Shown: positions 42,397 to 51,189, counted from the first letter of the stretch. The stretch is DNA of 64,000 nt from Marinobacterium zhoushanense (GCF_014641945.1 NZ_BMIJ01000009.1:124001-188000), one strand, 5' to 3'. A program made the numbers and translations. The notes: generated from the sequence alone by a model not told the origin.

Positions 42397-44691
42397 ATGC
42401 GTCCCTGGCTTAGCCTGTTCGTTGCACTGTTGATTCTGCTGATAGCGAAGCCGAGCCAGGCACAGGATCCGCTTGAGCAGGTGCGTCTGCAGCTTATGTG
42501 GAAGCATCAGTTCCAGTTCGCCGGCTACTACATGGCGAAGGAGAAGGGGTTCTACCGCGACGCCGGGCTGGATGTGGAGCTGGTGGAGGTGGAGCAGGGG
42601 GTCTCGCCGCTTGAGGAGGTGATGAGCGGTCGCGCCGAATTTGGCGTCGGTCGTTCCTCGCTGCTGCTCGACAGGCTCAAGGGCCTGGACGTGGTCGCGT
42701 TGATGGCGGCTTATCAGCAGTCGCCGTTGATGCTGTTGACCCGTGCCGACAGCGGCATCCGCGATCCGGGCGATCTGCGTGGCAAGCGGATCATGGTCAC
42801 CGATGATGCGGTACAGGTATCGGAAATTATCGCCATGCTGCTGAAATTCGGTATCACGATAGACGACGTGACGGTGCTGCAGCCCACCTACAACATTCAA
42901 GATCTTATCGACGGCAAGACCGATGCCTTTGCTGCTTACGTGTCTAACGAGCCCTTTCAGTTGCAACAGGGGGGTATCGACTACCACGTGATCCATCCTC
43001 AGGATTACGGTTTCCCGATGTACTCCGACATCCTGTTTACCAGCGGCCAGCTGGCGGATAACCGATTTGATATGGTGCTCAGGTTCCGCGAGGCCTCGAT
43101 GCGCGGTTGGCATTATGCCTTCGACCACCTGGAGGAGAGTGTCGATACCATATTGGCCCACTACAACTCCCAGCAGCGTAGCCGTGAAGCGCTGCTGAAT
43201 GAGGGACAGGCGTTAAAGGAGCTGGCATTTGACGACCTGGGCCGATTTGGCACCCTCAGTGCCGAACGTTTCGAGTCGATGGCAAACGTCTATCGCATCG
43301 CCAGCAACGTCGAGCCTTTGGCTGGCCTGCAAGGCCTGATGTTTTGCTGTGCAGCCAGTGCCGAGATGGCACTGACTCCCGCCCAGCGCCACTATTTGCG
43401 CAGTCTGGAACCGGTCCGACTCTGTAGTATCGGTGATTGGGAGCCGCTGCAGTGGCGGCGCGACGATCAACCCATGGGCCTGGTTGTGGACTACGTGGAG
43501 CAACTTTTCGCCCATCTCGGTCTGGAGCATCAGTATGTCGCGAGCGACTCCTGGAGCGCATCGAGGAGTATGTTGGGGGAGGGGCGCTGCGATCTGGTCG
43601 CCGGTATCATGCCGGTGGTGCCCTCGGGAGATCCGCTGCGCTACTCACGTCCCTTCCTCACCATACCGATCGTTGCGGCCGTGAAAGAGGGAACCGATAT
43701 CAGCCAGCCGCGTCGGCTGTCGCAGCCGATTGGGGTGTTGCGCCAACATGACCTTGATCGGCTGTTGCTCAGGCGCTACCCGGAGTTGAAAGTATTTCGG
43801 GTGGATTCGGTGGCTGAGGGGCTGCGCATGGTGCTGCGGGGTGAGCTGGCGGCTTTCGTGGACACTCGCCTGGTGCTGGAGCGGGAAATAGGTCGGTCGG
43901 CACTGTCGGGATTGAGTCTCGACGCCTCGCTCAGTGACAGCTTCGATCTTGAGTTTGCGGCACAGTCGGGCAAGGCCCAATTGATCAGGTTGATGGACTT
44001 GGCGCTGGCCGATCTCGGGCAGGATGAGCGTGATCAGATCCGTGCGCGCTGGGCGCCTGCCACCGTTAAAACAGGCGTGGATGAGGCTGTTGTGCGCAAT
44101 GTGCTGATCGCAATCGCCGTACTGGCAATATTGGCGGGGTACCGTTTCTATCTGATCAGTGCCACCAACAGGCGCTTGGCGCGCATGGCTCGGGAGGACG
44201 GACTCACCGGCATCAGCAATCGACGTCACCTGGGCGACCAGATCGATGCCGCTGTCGAACTTGCTGAGCGTAGCGGTATACCGCTGACATTGATCTTCTT
44301 CGATATCGATGACTTCAAGCGGGTTAACGATAGGTTCGGTCATGCTGCCGGTGATGAGATCTTGAAGGAGGTGGTGGCCACCGTGCGTGACCACATACGT
44401 CGGATCGACAGCTTTGGTCGCTGGGGAGGGGAAGAGTTTCTGGTGCTGCTGCAGGATACGGATATCGACGGAGGGCAGAGGTTGGCAGAGAAGCTGCGCC
44501 GCGCCATAACCGACGAGGTCAGTATCGGGCGTGAGGGCATCACCTGTAGTTTCGGAGTATCTCAATTACAGTCGGGGGAGAACCCGGAACAGCTGATCAG
44601 CCGCGCCGACTCGGCTCTGTATCTGGCCAAGAACAGAGGGAAAAACCGCGTGGAGATTGATGAAAAACAGGGCGTTGTCGAAAAAAGTTGA
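42397..44691 (+). CDS. periplasmic two-receptor diguanylate cyclase (NMT1 + SBP_bac_3 + GGDEF)
   Basis: A 764-residue fusion. A signal peptide (to about residue 23) is followed by an NMT1/THI5-like solute-binding domain (about 25-320, with VRLQLMWKHQFQFAGYYMA). A second receptor of the SBP_bac_3 type (about 335-560) begins after LTPAQRHYLRSLEPV, then a membrane helix (NVLIAIAVLAILAGYRFYLI) and a GGDEF domain. The active motif GGEEF is at 677-681 and an RRID inhibitory site five residues before it, so activity is expected. Two ligand-binding modules, one of a thiamine-precursor/nitrate/taurine-type family and one of an amino-acid type, would control cyclic di-GMP output. Ligands unknown. Confidence 0.9.
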   Translation: MRPWLSLFVALLILLIAKPSQAQDPLEQVRLQLMWKHQFQFAGYYMAKEKGFYRDAGLDVELVEVEQGVSPLEEVMSGRAEFGVGRSSLLLDRLKGLDVVALMAAYQQSPLMLLTRADSGIRDPGDLRGKRIMVTDDAVQVSEIIAMLLKFGITIDDVTVLQPTYNIQDLIDGKTDAFAAYVSNEPFQLQQGGIDYHVIHPQDYGFPMYSDILFTSGQLADNRFDMVLRFREASMRGWHYAFDHLEESVDTILAHYNSQQRSREALLNEGQALKELAFDDLGRFGTLSAERFESMANVYRIASNVEPLAGLQGLMFCCAASAEMALTPAQRHYLRSLEPVRLCSIGDWEPLQWRRDDQPMGLVVDYVEQLFAHLGLEHQYVASDSWSASRSMLGEGRCDLVAGIMPVVPSGDPLRYSRPFLTIPIVAAVKEGTDISQPRRLSQPIGVLRQHDLDRLLLRRYPELKVFRVDSVAEGLRMVLRGELAAFVDTRLVLEREIGRSALSGLSLDASLSDSFDLEFAAQSGKAQLIRLMDLALADLGQDERDQIRARWAPATVKTGVDEAVVRNVLIAIAVLAILAGYRFYLISATNRRLARMAREDGLTGISNRRHLGDQIDAAVELAERSGIPLTLIFFDIDDFKRVNDRFGHAAGDEILKEVVATVRDHIRRIDSFGRWGGEEFLVLLQDTDIDGGQRLAEKLRRAITDEVSIGREGITCSFGVSQLQSGENPEQLISRADSALYLAKNRGKNRVEIDEKQGVVEKS

Positions 44692-44705
44692 TTTTTTGCT
44701 CGATT

Positions 44706-44790
44706 ATGGAACACTTCCGCCGATTATATGTCTATGTCGAACAAGCGTTAGAACATCCACCCTCTAATTAGATCGACGGAAGTGTTCCAT
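44706..44790. repeat. 19-base inverted repeat before the 42-residue peptide gene
   Basis: ATGGAACACTTCCGCCGAT (44706-44724) and its inverted copy (44772-44790) match at 18 of 19 positions and enclose 47 bases. Each arm also contains a small dyad, GGAA-CAC-TTCC. The right arm includes the GGAAG that would serve as ribosome site for the ATG at 44793. Either a long RNA hairpin that hides the ribosome site, or two opposed operator sites. Confidence 0.75.
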
Positions 44791-44792
44791 TA

Positions 44793-44921
44793 ATGAAAAA
44801 AAGCCCTGATCTCGTGCTGGTGTTGGTGCTGGTATTTGTTGTCGGTGCAGTGATGACCGGCGTATCCCAAACCGATCTGCAACTGACGGCACTGGTACAG
44901 CAGGTTTTCAATAATAGTTGA
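44793..44921 (+). CDS. small membrane protein, 42 residues, unknown function
   Basis: From ATG 44793 to TGA 44921. The sequence starts MKKSPD, followed by a very hydrophobic helix (LVLVLVLVFVVGAVMTGV) and a polar tail ending in QQVFNNS. Two lysines before the helix suggest N-in orientation or a signal-like peptide. The ribosome site GGAAG is inside the right arm of the inverted repeat. It converges with fau, whose stop is three bases away. Family not recognised. Confidence 0.6.
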   Translation: MKKSPDLVLVLVLVFVVGAVMTGVSQTDLQLTALVQQVFNNS

Positions 44922-44923
44922 GG

Positions 44924-45556
44924 TTAGCGGTGGCAGAGGTACGCCGCCCTATCCGTCACTATTCCGAATAGCGGTACATCCCAAGGCTGTACCGGTAACT
45001 CCCCGACTCTCTGAAAATCATGGGCCAGCCCGATCAGCCTCGCGCCCTTGATCCCCTTCTCTGCGCATTTGTAGCTGAATGTGCGGTCATAGAATCCTCC
45101 GCCCATGCCCATTCGATTGCCCGCAGCATCGAACGCCACCAGTGGCAACATCACCAGGTCCATCGCCCAGCCGGGGCGACGCGGGTGGTACTGCAGTTTC
45201 GGCTCGAGAATGCGGAAGCGGTTCTTGCACATCCGGGTGTTGGGCGTGTAGGGCAGGAACCAGAGACGGTTGTGGCGGATCGGATGCAATACCGGCAGGT
45301 AGACCTGTTTTTTCATCTTCCAGCACAGTTCGATCAACAGTGACGGATCGATCTCGCCATCATTGGGCAGGTAAAGCGCCACGTGCCGTGCTTTCAGGAA
45401 CCAGAGTTGGTGGCGAACCTGACACAGCAGATTGTATGAAGCGGAGCGCTGCTGTGCCGGTGTCAACGCACGACGCGCGCGACGCATCTGCTGGCGCAGG
45501 GAACGGCGTTGGTTTTCCAGGGGGGATTTAACGCGCGGGGTTGGAATCGACTTCAA
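44924..45556 (-). CDS. fau: 5-formyltetrahydrofolate cyclo-ligase
   Basis: About 210 residues; converts 5-formyl-THF to 5,10-methenyl-THF with ATP (also called YgfA). The family motif is the C-terminal GNRMGMGGGFYDRTF, and the basic N-terminus RRARRALTPAQQ is typical. The TTG at 45556 is chosen: it gives an N-terminus of the length seen in Pseudomonas proteins and has GGGAGG six bases upstream. That site lies in the 3' end of the 6S RNA. An internal ATG at 45487 would give 187 residues. The open frame continues to 45667, but that extension is the 6S RNA gene and not coding. The zapA-6S-fau order is classical. Confidence 0.9.
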   Translation of the reverse strand: MKSIPTPRVKSPLENQRRSLRQQMRRARRALTPAQQRSASYNLLCQVRHQLWFLKARHVALYLPNDGEIDPSLLIELCWKMKKQVYLPVLHPIRHNRLWFLPYTPNTRMCKNRFRILEPKLQYHPRRPGWAMDLVMLPLVAFDAAGNRMGMGGGFYDRTFSYKCAEKGIKGARLIGLAHDFQRVGELPVQPWDVPLFGIVTDRAAYLCHR

Positions 45557-45561
45557 ATTGG

Positions 45562-45737
45562 GCCTCCCAGGATGCCGGCGTCGGTATTGGCCCTGAACCC
45601 TAAGGTTCAGAGTGGGGAGACCGACTGGCATATTAGGCTTTCCGAAGTACGGACATGCACACAACACCTGTTGGCCAACCCAGGTATTTGATTATCGGCT
45701 CGAGGGACTTAACCGACTATCGAACACCCCAGGAAGT
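45562..45737 (-). ncRNA. ssrS: 6S RNA
   Basis: About 176 nucleotides on the minus strand between zapA and fau. Strong resemblance to E. coli 6S RNA: the AGUCCCU-GAGCCGAUA block, the GGUUGG and GUCCGU..CGGAAAGCCU blocks, and CUGAACCUUAGGGUUCAGGG. The 5' end (CUUCCUGGGGUG) pairs over 12 bases with the 3' end (CAUCCUGGGAGG) to form the closing stem. 6S RNA mimics an open promoter and sequesters sigma-70 RNA polymerase in stationary phase. The ends are estimated from the promoter and the closing stem. Confidence 0.93.
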
Positions 45738-45743
45738 GATTCC

Positions 45744-45771
45744 ATTATACGCCGCACGAACTGAATGTCAG
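45744..45771 (-). promoter_or_regulatory. promoter of 6S RNA
   Basis: On the minus strand: CTGACA (45766-45771), 16 bases, then a perfect TATAAT (45744-45749), with the RNA expected to start about 7 bases later. An AT-rich perfect palindrome AAATAATATTATTT (45820-45833) lies further upstream, just after the zapA stop. Confidence 0.7.
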
Positions 45772-45838
45772 CTCTTGTTATTTCTTGCAATTTTGCTACA
45801 CGGGCGATAGCTGATTGATAAATAATATTATTTTTTAA

Positions 45839-46162
45839 TCATGAGAGATTTTCAGGCGGGTTTTCAGGTTGGTCGGCCCGCTCCAGCGACTGATCGATCT
45901 TGTGACCGAGGCGGCGCAGCTGCATCTCGACCGACTGTCGACTCTGCTCGCGGTTCTTGATCAATTCATGCGACATGTTCAGTGCTGCCATCACCGCAAT
46001 GCGCTCCAGGCCCACGATCTTGCCGCTGGTCTTGATCTCGCGCATTTTGGCGTCGAGGTAGTCCGCCGACGCCAGCAGCTCGGCTTCCGCACCATCCGGG
46101 CAGCTGATGGTGTACTCCTTGTCGAGAAGTTTGACCGTAACGGTACGCGCATCCTGACTCAT
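45839..46162 (-). CDS. zapA: cell division protein ZapA
   Basis: 107 residues. N-terminal globular part (VTVKLLDKEYTISCPDGAEAELLASA) followed by a coiled coil. ZapA binds FtsZ and bundles filaments at the division ring in the cytoplasm. It overlaps the coiled-coil gene upstream by 4 bases and precedes the 6S RNA gene, the classical order. Confidence 0.95.
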   Translation of the reverse strand: MSQDARTVTVKLLDKEYTISCPDGAEAELLASADYLDAKMREIKTSGKIVGLERIAVMAALNMSHELIKNREQSRQSVEMQLRRLGHKIDQSLERADQPENPPENLS

Positions 46163-46368
46163 GATTGTTGCTCCAGTGCTTTAAGCCGGGAGATCATCCC
46201 CTCTACCTTGCCCCGGGTTTGGTCGTGCAGTTGCAGAAGCTGGGCGCGCTCTTCACGCAGTTTGGCTTCCTGTTCCCGCAGATGGCTGTTCTCCCGCTCC
46301 AGTCGTTGCAGGCGGGTCAGCAGTCGATCGATCTTCTGTTCGAGTGCATTAAAGTAGTGTTCCGACAT
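46159..46368 (-). CDS. ZapB-like coiled-coil protein (TIGR02449 family)
   Basis: 69 residues, almost entirely a charged coiled coil (EQKIDRLLTRLQRLERENS...). It resembles the TIGR02449 family encoded directly upstream of zapA in Pseudomonas relatives. A division-related partner of ZapA is likely from the 4-base overlap and the coiled-coil form, but this is an inference. Confidence 0.88.
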   Translation of the reverse strand: MSEHYFNALEQKIDRLLTRLQRLERENSHLREQEAKLREERAQLLQLHDQTRGKVEGMISRLKALEQQS

Positions 46369-46649
46369 CGCTCTACCCCTGTGCCATCTTCTGGCGCCAT
46401 CTGTTGGCTGACCCGCAAACGGCAGCCGGTTTCCGCTGTACGCATGACTCTGGTCGCTATCCCGGCGACTATAAACAGCGCCTGGCGGAGGGTCAATTGG
46501 CCGGCAGGGAGTTGTCCGCTCACGTGGCTCTGCTGTAGGTGAGATGCTAGCATAGGACTGATTCGGCGGCCTGATTATCCCGGTCTTTTTGTTGTGAAAG
46601 GCCCTGGGGTCCGCACTCCATACCCTACCGAAGGTGTAATACCGAAATT
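46369..46649. other. divergent control region between the zapA operon and ygfB
   Basis: 281 bases without a gene. It must contain start signals for both directions, but I could not pick a convincing -10/-35 pair. No repeat or hairpin of note. Confidence 0.4.
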
Positions 46650-47249
46650 ATGACCCGCGAAACCGACACCTCTGTTGTCCTGCCCGACTTCGATGTTATC
46701 GCCAACCTGTTGATCGAGGAGGGGGTTTTGGCCGTGTCGCCTGCCGAGTTGCACGGTCTTCTGGCCGGACAGCTAGCCGCCGGCGCCCGTTTCGATGCGG
46801 ATACCCTGTTACGGGTACTGCAGGAGCTGATGGACGTCAGTGCGCTGAAGCAGGAAAGCACTAAACTGGGGCTGATCGAACTGTACCAGCGTACGCTGGC
46901 ACAGTTTGAGTCTGACGATTTTGGCTTTGAGCTGCTGGTGCCGGATGATGAGCAGCTGCTGGTACAGCGTGCCGAGGCTCTTGGCAGCTGGTGTAACGGC
47001 TTTCTCAGCGGTTTTGGCCTGCATACCAAACAGGGTCAGAAACTGTCGGTCGAGGCTCAGGAGGGGCTGCAGGATCTGGCCCAGATCGCCCAGATCGCCG
47101 CGGACAGCGACGCCGACTCCGATGAGGATGAGGCGGATCTGATGGAGGTGCAGGAGTATGTGCGCATGGCGGCCATGTTGATGTTCAATGAGTGCAATCG
47201 GGTACCGGAGGATGAGTCCAAGCCGACTCCTCCGCCGACCCTGCATTGA
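46650..47249 (+). CDS. ygfB: UPF0149 family protein YgfB
   Basis: 199 residues, helical and acidic, with ELHGLLAGQLAAGA near the N-terminus and the conserved LGSWCNGFLSGFGL motif. In Pseudomonas aeruginosa YgfB has been linked to control of the amidase AmpDh3 and beta-lactam resistance; elsewhere the function is unknown. The gene is followed closely by pepP and precedes ubiH and ubiI, a widely conserved order. Confidence 0.92.
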   Translation: MTRETDTSVVLPDFDVIANLLIEEGVLAVSPAELHGLLAGQLAAGARFDADTLLRVLQELMDVSALKQESTKLGLIELYQRTLAQFESDDFGFELLVPDDEQLLVQRAEALGSWCNGFLSGFGLHTKQGQKLSVEAQEGLQDLAQIAQIAADSDADSDEDEADLMEVQEYVRMAAMLMFNECNRVPEDESKPTPPPTLH

Positions 47250-47278
47250 GTCGCATCGAACAGGATAGACAAGCGGAT

Positions 47279-48613
47279 ATGAAGATCAGTCAGCATTGTT
47301 ATGCCGAGCGTCGCCGCCGGTTGCTCGAAATGCTGCCCGAGGGCAGCGTGGCACTGGTAGCCGGGGCCTCGTTGGCGACACGCAACCGGGATGCGGAATA
47401 CGCCTTTCGCCAGCACAGTGATTTTTATTACCTGACCGGCTTTAACGAGCCCGACGCCATCTTGCTGCTAAGGCCAGGGCGTGACGCGGGTCAGGTGGTC
47501 CTGTTCTGTCCGCCGCGTGATCCGGCGATGGAGATCTGGACCGGCTATCGCGCGGGCCCCGAGGGGTGCGTGGAGCGCTTCGGTGCCGATCAGGCGTTCG
47601 ACCTGAGCGAGCTGGAGACGCAGATGCCGCAGTTGCTCGATGGCGCGCGCAAGCTTTACTACGCACTGGGCAGTGACGACGCGCTGGATAGCCGGGTGCG
47701 GGGCTGGCTTAACGCCGTGCGTGCCAAGGAACGCCAGGGGGCCGAGGCGCCACAGGAGTTGATTCTGCTCGACAATATGCTGCACGAGATGCGCCTGCTC
47801 AAGGATGAGGAGGAGGTGCAGATCATGCGTCGCGCGGCGCAGATCTCCGCCGAGGCGCACTGCGAGGCGATGCGCCGCGCCGCGCCGGGTGCTTTCGAAT
47901 ACCAGCTGGAGGGCACTATCCTCAGCTACTGCATGGATCGGGGTGCCCGCTTTCAGGCTTACAGCCCGATCGTTGGCGGCGGTGAAAACGCCTGCATCCT
48001 GCACTATATCGACAACGACGCGCCGCTGCATGACGGTGACCTGGTGCTGATCGATGCCGGTTGCGAGCTGGACTGCTATGCCAGCGATATCACCCGTACC
48101 TTCCCGGTCAACGGCCGCTTCAGCCCGGAACAGAGGGCGCTTTACGAGCTGGTACTGAACACCAATCAGGCGTGTATCGAGCTGATCCGGCCGGGCCTGC
48201 CCTGGAATGAAGTGCATGACCTGTCGGTGCGACTGCTGACCGGGGGGCTGATCGAACTCGGTCTACTTGAAGGCGAGCTGGATCAGTTGATCGAGTCCGG
48301 CGCCTATAAGGAGTTCTACATGCACCGTATCGGGCATTGGCTGGGTATGGATGTACACGATGTGGGTAACTACAAGGTCGATGGCGAATGGCGCCCGTTG
48401 GCACCGGGTATGGTGATGACGGTGGAACCGGGACTGTATGTGTCGCCACAGAATGAGAAGGTGGAGGCGCGCTGGCGCGGCATCGGCATCCGCATCGAGG
48501 ATGATGTGCTGGTCACCGCTCAGGGCGCAGAGGTGCTGACCGCGGCCGTACCGAAGCGGGTGGACGAGATCGAGGCATTGATGGCCCAGTCCAAGAATCC
48601 GGTAGGAAACTGA
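47279..48613 (+). CDS. pepP: Xaa-Pro aminopeptidase P
   Basis: 444 residues; releases N-terminal residues before proline. The C-terminal pita-bread domain has all five metal ligands: Asp in LIDAGCELD, Asp in ASDITRTF, His in FYMHRIGHWLG, Glu in TVEPGLY and Glu in RIEDDVL. Start at 47279 gives an N-terminus matching E. coli PepP; a TTG at 47246, overlapping the ygfB stop, lacks a ribosome site. ubiH follows after two bases. Confidence 0.95.
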   Translation: MKISQHCYAERRRRLLEMLPEGSVALVAGASLATRNRDAEYAFRQHSDFYYLTGFNEPDAILLLRPGRDAGQVVLFCPPRDPAMEIWTGYRAGPEGCVERFGADQAFDLSELETQMPQLLDGARKLYYALGSDDALDSRVRGWLNAVRAKERQGAEAPQELILLDNMLHEMRLLKDEEEVQIMRRAAQISAEAHCEAMRRAAPGAFEYQLEGTILSYCMDRGARFQAYSPIVGGGENACILHYIDNDAPLHDGDLVLIDAGCELDCYASDITRTFPVNGRFSPEQRALYELVLNTNQACIELIRPGLPWNEVHDLSVRLLTGGLIELGLLEGELDQLIESGAYKEFYMHRIGHWLGMDVHDVGNYKVDGEWRPLAPGMVMTVEPGLYVSPQNEKVEARWRGIGIRIEDDVLVTAQGAEVLTAAVPKRVDEIEALMAQSKNPVGN

Positions 48614-48615
48614 GG

Positions 48616-49863
48616 ATGCACGCTGAATATGACCTGCTGATTGTCGGTGGTGGTATGGTCGGGGCGAGTCTGGCCTGTGCGCTGTTACCGGTGGCAGCCG
48701 AACTGCAACTGCGGATCGCCGTGGTTGAGGCCGAGCCGATGCCGGCAGCGGACCAGCCGGTTTTTCAGCCCAGCTACGACGCCCGCTCGACCGCGCTCGC
48801 CTATGGCGTGCGCGCGGCTTTTGAACGCATGGGGATCTGGTCGACTCTGGCCCAACACCTGACCGCGATCAAACACATTCACGTCTCGGACCGCGGCCAT
48901 TTCGGTGCCGCCCGGCTAGATGCGCAGCGTGAGCAGGTGCCGGCTCTCGGCTACGTGGTCGAGAATCACTGGTTGGGGCAGGTGCTGCTCAGTCGTCTGC
49001 GTCAGGATGGCGCGCCCTGGATCGATTTCATCTCCCCGGCCGAGGTCGTGGACCTGGACAACCGGGCAGAGGGTTGCACGGTCAGGGTTGTTCAGGGTGA
49101 GGACGAGCGGGAACTGAAGGCCGGGCTGGTGGTGATGGCCGATGGCGGGCGGTCGGCGCTACGGGAAAAAATCGGTATCGGCTATCGCCAGAGCAGCTAC
49201 GAACAGCACGCGTTGGTGGCCAATGTCAGTCTTGATCGGCCCCATCGCAATATCGCCTACGAGCGCTTCACCGATAGCGGACCCATTGCCCTGTTGCCGG
49301 GCGAGGATCTGGACGGTCAGGCCCGTTGTGGGTTGGTCTGGACCCTGCCTGAGGAGGCGGTCGACGAGGTGCTGGCGCTGGATCAGCGGGCCTTCCTCGA
49401 TCGTCTGCAGCAGCGCTTTGGTTACCGTGCCGGCAGGTTGACCCGGGTCGGCGAGCGTTATCACTATCCGTTGAAGCTGGTGGTGGCCGAGGAGCAGGTG
49501 CGTGCGGGACTGGTGGTGCTTGGCAATGCGGCGCACGCACTGCATCCGATTGCCGGCCAAGGCTTCAATCTCGCATTCAGGGGCGTGGTGGCGCTGGCCG
49601 ATCTGATTATTCAGCGCCATCGGGAGAAACTTGCGCTGGGCGAGTTACAAGCGTTGCAGGATTTCGAGCAGTCTCGCCGTTCCGATCAATTTCGTACCAT
49701 CGGCTTCAGCGATCGCACCATGAAGTTGTTTACCAGTTCACAACCGGCGTTGACGCTGACGCGGGATATTGGCCTGGCGCTGCTCGACATCTGCCCGCTG
49801 GGGAAAACCCTGCTGGCCCGGGCCGCGATGGGGCTGGATCATCCGGCGCCTCGGCTGCATTGA
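48616..49863 (+). CDS. ubiH: 2-octaprenyl-6-methoxyphenol hydroxylase UbiH
   Basis: 415-residue FAD monooxygenase of ubiquinone synthesis (ring hydroxylation). The FAD motif GGGMVGASLACAL is at the N-terminus, the DG motif (MADGGRSALR) in the middle, and the GNAAHALHPIAGQGFNLAFRG motif near the end. The RSTALAYG segment is characteristic of this group. AGGAAACTGAGG precedes the start. Together with UbiI it acts in the cytoplasmic Ubi complex. Confidence 0.94.
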   Translation: MHAEYDLLIVGGGMVGASLACALLPVAAELQLRIAVVEAEPMPAADQPVFQPSYDARSTALAYGVRAAFERMGIWSTLAQHLTAIKHIHVSDRGHFGAARLDAQREQVPALGYVVENHWLGQVLLSRLRQDGAPWIDFISPAEVVDLDNRAEGCTVRVVQGEDERELKAGLVVMADGGRSALREKIGIGYRQSSYEQHALVANVSLDRPHRNIAYERFTDSGPIALLPGEDLDGQARCGLVWTLPEEAVDEVLALDQRAFLDRLQQRFGYRAGRLTRVGERYHYPLKLVVAEEQVRAGLVVLGNAAHALHPIAGQGFNLAFRGVVALADLIIQRHREKLALGELQALQDFEQSRRSDQFRTIGFSDRTMKLFTSSQPALTLTRDIGLALLDICPLGKTLLARAAMGLDHPAPRLH

Positions 49864-49917
49864 GTTTCAACACCCAGTTGATCGTGGCATGGGTTCTATT
49901 CGTGAAGGGGAGAATGG

Positions 49918-51189
49918 ATGGTATCCGGGATGGATGTTTCGCACGACAGAGTTGATCTGGTCATCGTCGGCGGCGGTATGGTCGGGGTGGCACTGGCCTG
50001 CGCACTGGCGCCAACCGGATTGTCGATCAGGATCCTGGAGAGCCGTGACGGCTCGCCGCAAAGCCTGATCGATGCCCTGCCGGAGTTGAGCGCCGAGGGT
50101 TTTGATCCCAGGGTCAGCGCGCTGACCTGTGCCTCCCAGCAGTTTCTGACCCATGTCGGCGCCTGGTCCAGAATGCAGGCGGCACGTATCTGCCCCTATA
50201 CCGATATGAGTGTCTGGGATGGGAGGGGGCGCGGCGCGATCCAGTTCAGCGCCGCTGAACTGCACGAGCCCTGTTTGGGGCATATCGTGGAAAATCGCGT
50301 GACCCTGGCCGCGCTCTATGCCGCAATGCAGGAGATCGACACTATCCGTTTCCAGCCTGGAGCCAAGATCAAGTCGGTCTCCCCGCCCGATACCCAGGGG
50401 ATACGCACCCTGCGTCTGGCCGGTGGCGAGTCGTTGAGCACGGCGCTGCTGGTCGGTGCCGATGGCGCCCACTCCCGTATCCGTGCCATGACCGGTATGG
50501 GGGCGACCGAGTGGGACTACGGTCATCATGCGATCGTGACCACAATCGAGACCGAATTGCCGCACCGCTCTACCTGTTGGCAGCGCTTTACCGAGGATGG
50601 CCCGCTGGCGCTGCTGCCGCTGGCCGATCCGTCCGAGCGCAAGCTGTCGATCGTCTGGTCCACCTCGCCGAGCCACGCCCGCGAGTTGATGGCGCTGGAT
50701 GAAAATGCCTTCTGCGCCGAGCTGGGCCATACCTTCGAATACCGTCTTGGTCAGGTGCTGAGCTGTGATACGCGCCATCTGCATCCGCTGCGTCAACGTC
50801 ATGCACAGCGCTATGTGCAGGCGGGACTGGCGCTGGTCGGCGATGCCGCTCACACCATCCATCCGCTGGCCGGACAGGGCGTCAATCTGGGCCTGCTCGA
50901 TGCGGCAGCGCTGGCCGAGGTGCTGATCGACGCCCGGGATCGCGGCGAAGCGCCGGGGGATGAGCGGGTGCTGCGCCGCTACCAGCGCATGCGTCGTGCC
51001 GACAACCTGCAGACTGCTGCGGCGATGGAGGGGTTCCGGCGGCTGTTCGATGACCTGCCGGCACCGATTCGGCTGCTGCGCTCCAGTGGTATGAGTCTGG
51101 TCAATCGCCTGGCACCGGTTAAACAGCACTTGATGTTGATGGCGATGGGGCTACGCGGCGAAGTGCCGCGCCTGGCGCGGCGCCCCTGA
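49918..51189 (+). CDS. ubiI: UbiI/VisC-family ubiquinone hydroxylase
   Basis: 423-residue paralogue of UbiH with GGGMVGVALACAL, ADGAHSRIRAM and GDAAHTIHPLAGQGVNLGLLD, the UbiH/UbiF/UbiI family motifs. Position after ubiH is that of ubiI (visC), C5-hydroxylase; UbiF-type C6 activity cannot be excluded by reading. AAGGGGAGA lies about five bases before ATG 49918; an ATG at 49930 is also possible. The gap to ubiH is 54 bases. Confidence 0.9.
   Translation: MVSGMDVSHDRVDLVIVGGGMVGVALACALAPTGLSIRILESRDGSPQSLIDALPELSAEGFDPRVSALTCASQQFLTHVGAWSRMQAARICPYTDMSVWDGRGRGAIQFSAAELHEPCLGHIVENRVTLAALYAAMQEIDTIRFQPGAKIKSVSPPDTQGIRTLRLAGGESLSTALLVGADGAHSRIRAMTGMGATEWDYGHHAIVTTIETELPHRSTCWQRFTEDGPLALLPLADPSERKLSIVWSTSPSHARELMALDENAFCAELGHTFEYRLGQVLSCDTRHLHPLRQRHAQRYVQAGLALVGDAAHTIHPLAGQGVNLGLLDAAALAEVLIDARDRGEAPGDERVLRRYQRMRRADNLQTAAAMEGFRRLFDDLPAPIRLLRSSGMSLVNRLAPVKQHLMLMAMGLRGEVPRLARRP

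Noticed and set aside
45557..45667. N-terminal extension of fau up to 45667
   Set aside because: These bases are the 3' two thirds of 6S RNA; the open frame there is accidental.
45820..45833. AT-rich perfect palindrome after zapA as a Fur box
   Set aside because: It lacks the GATAAT hexamer pattern in the right register; more likely an AT-rich upstream element of the 6S promoter.
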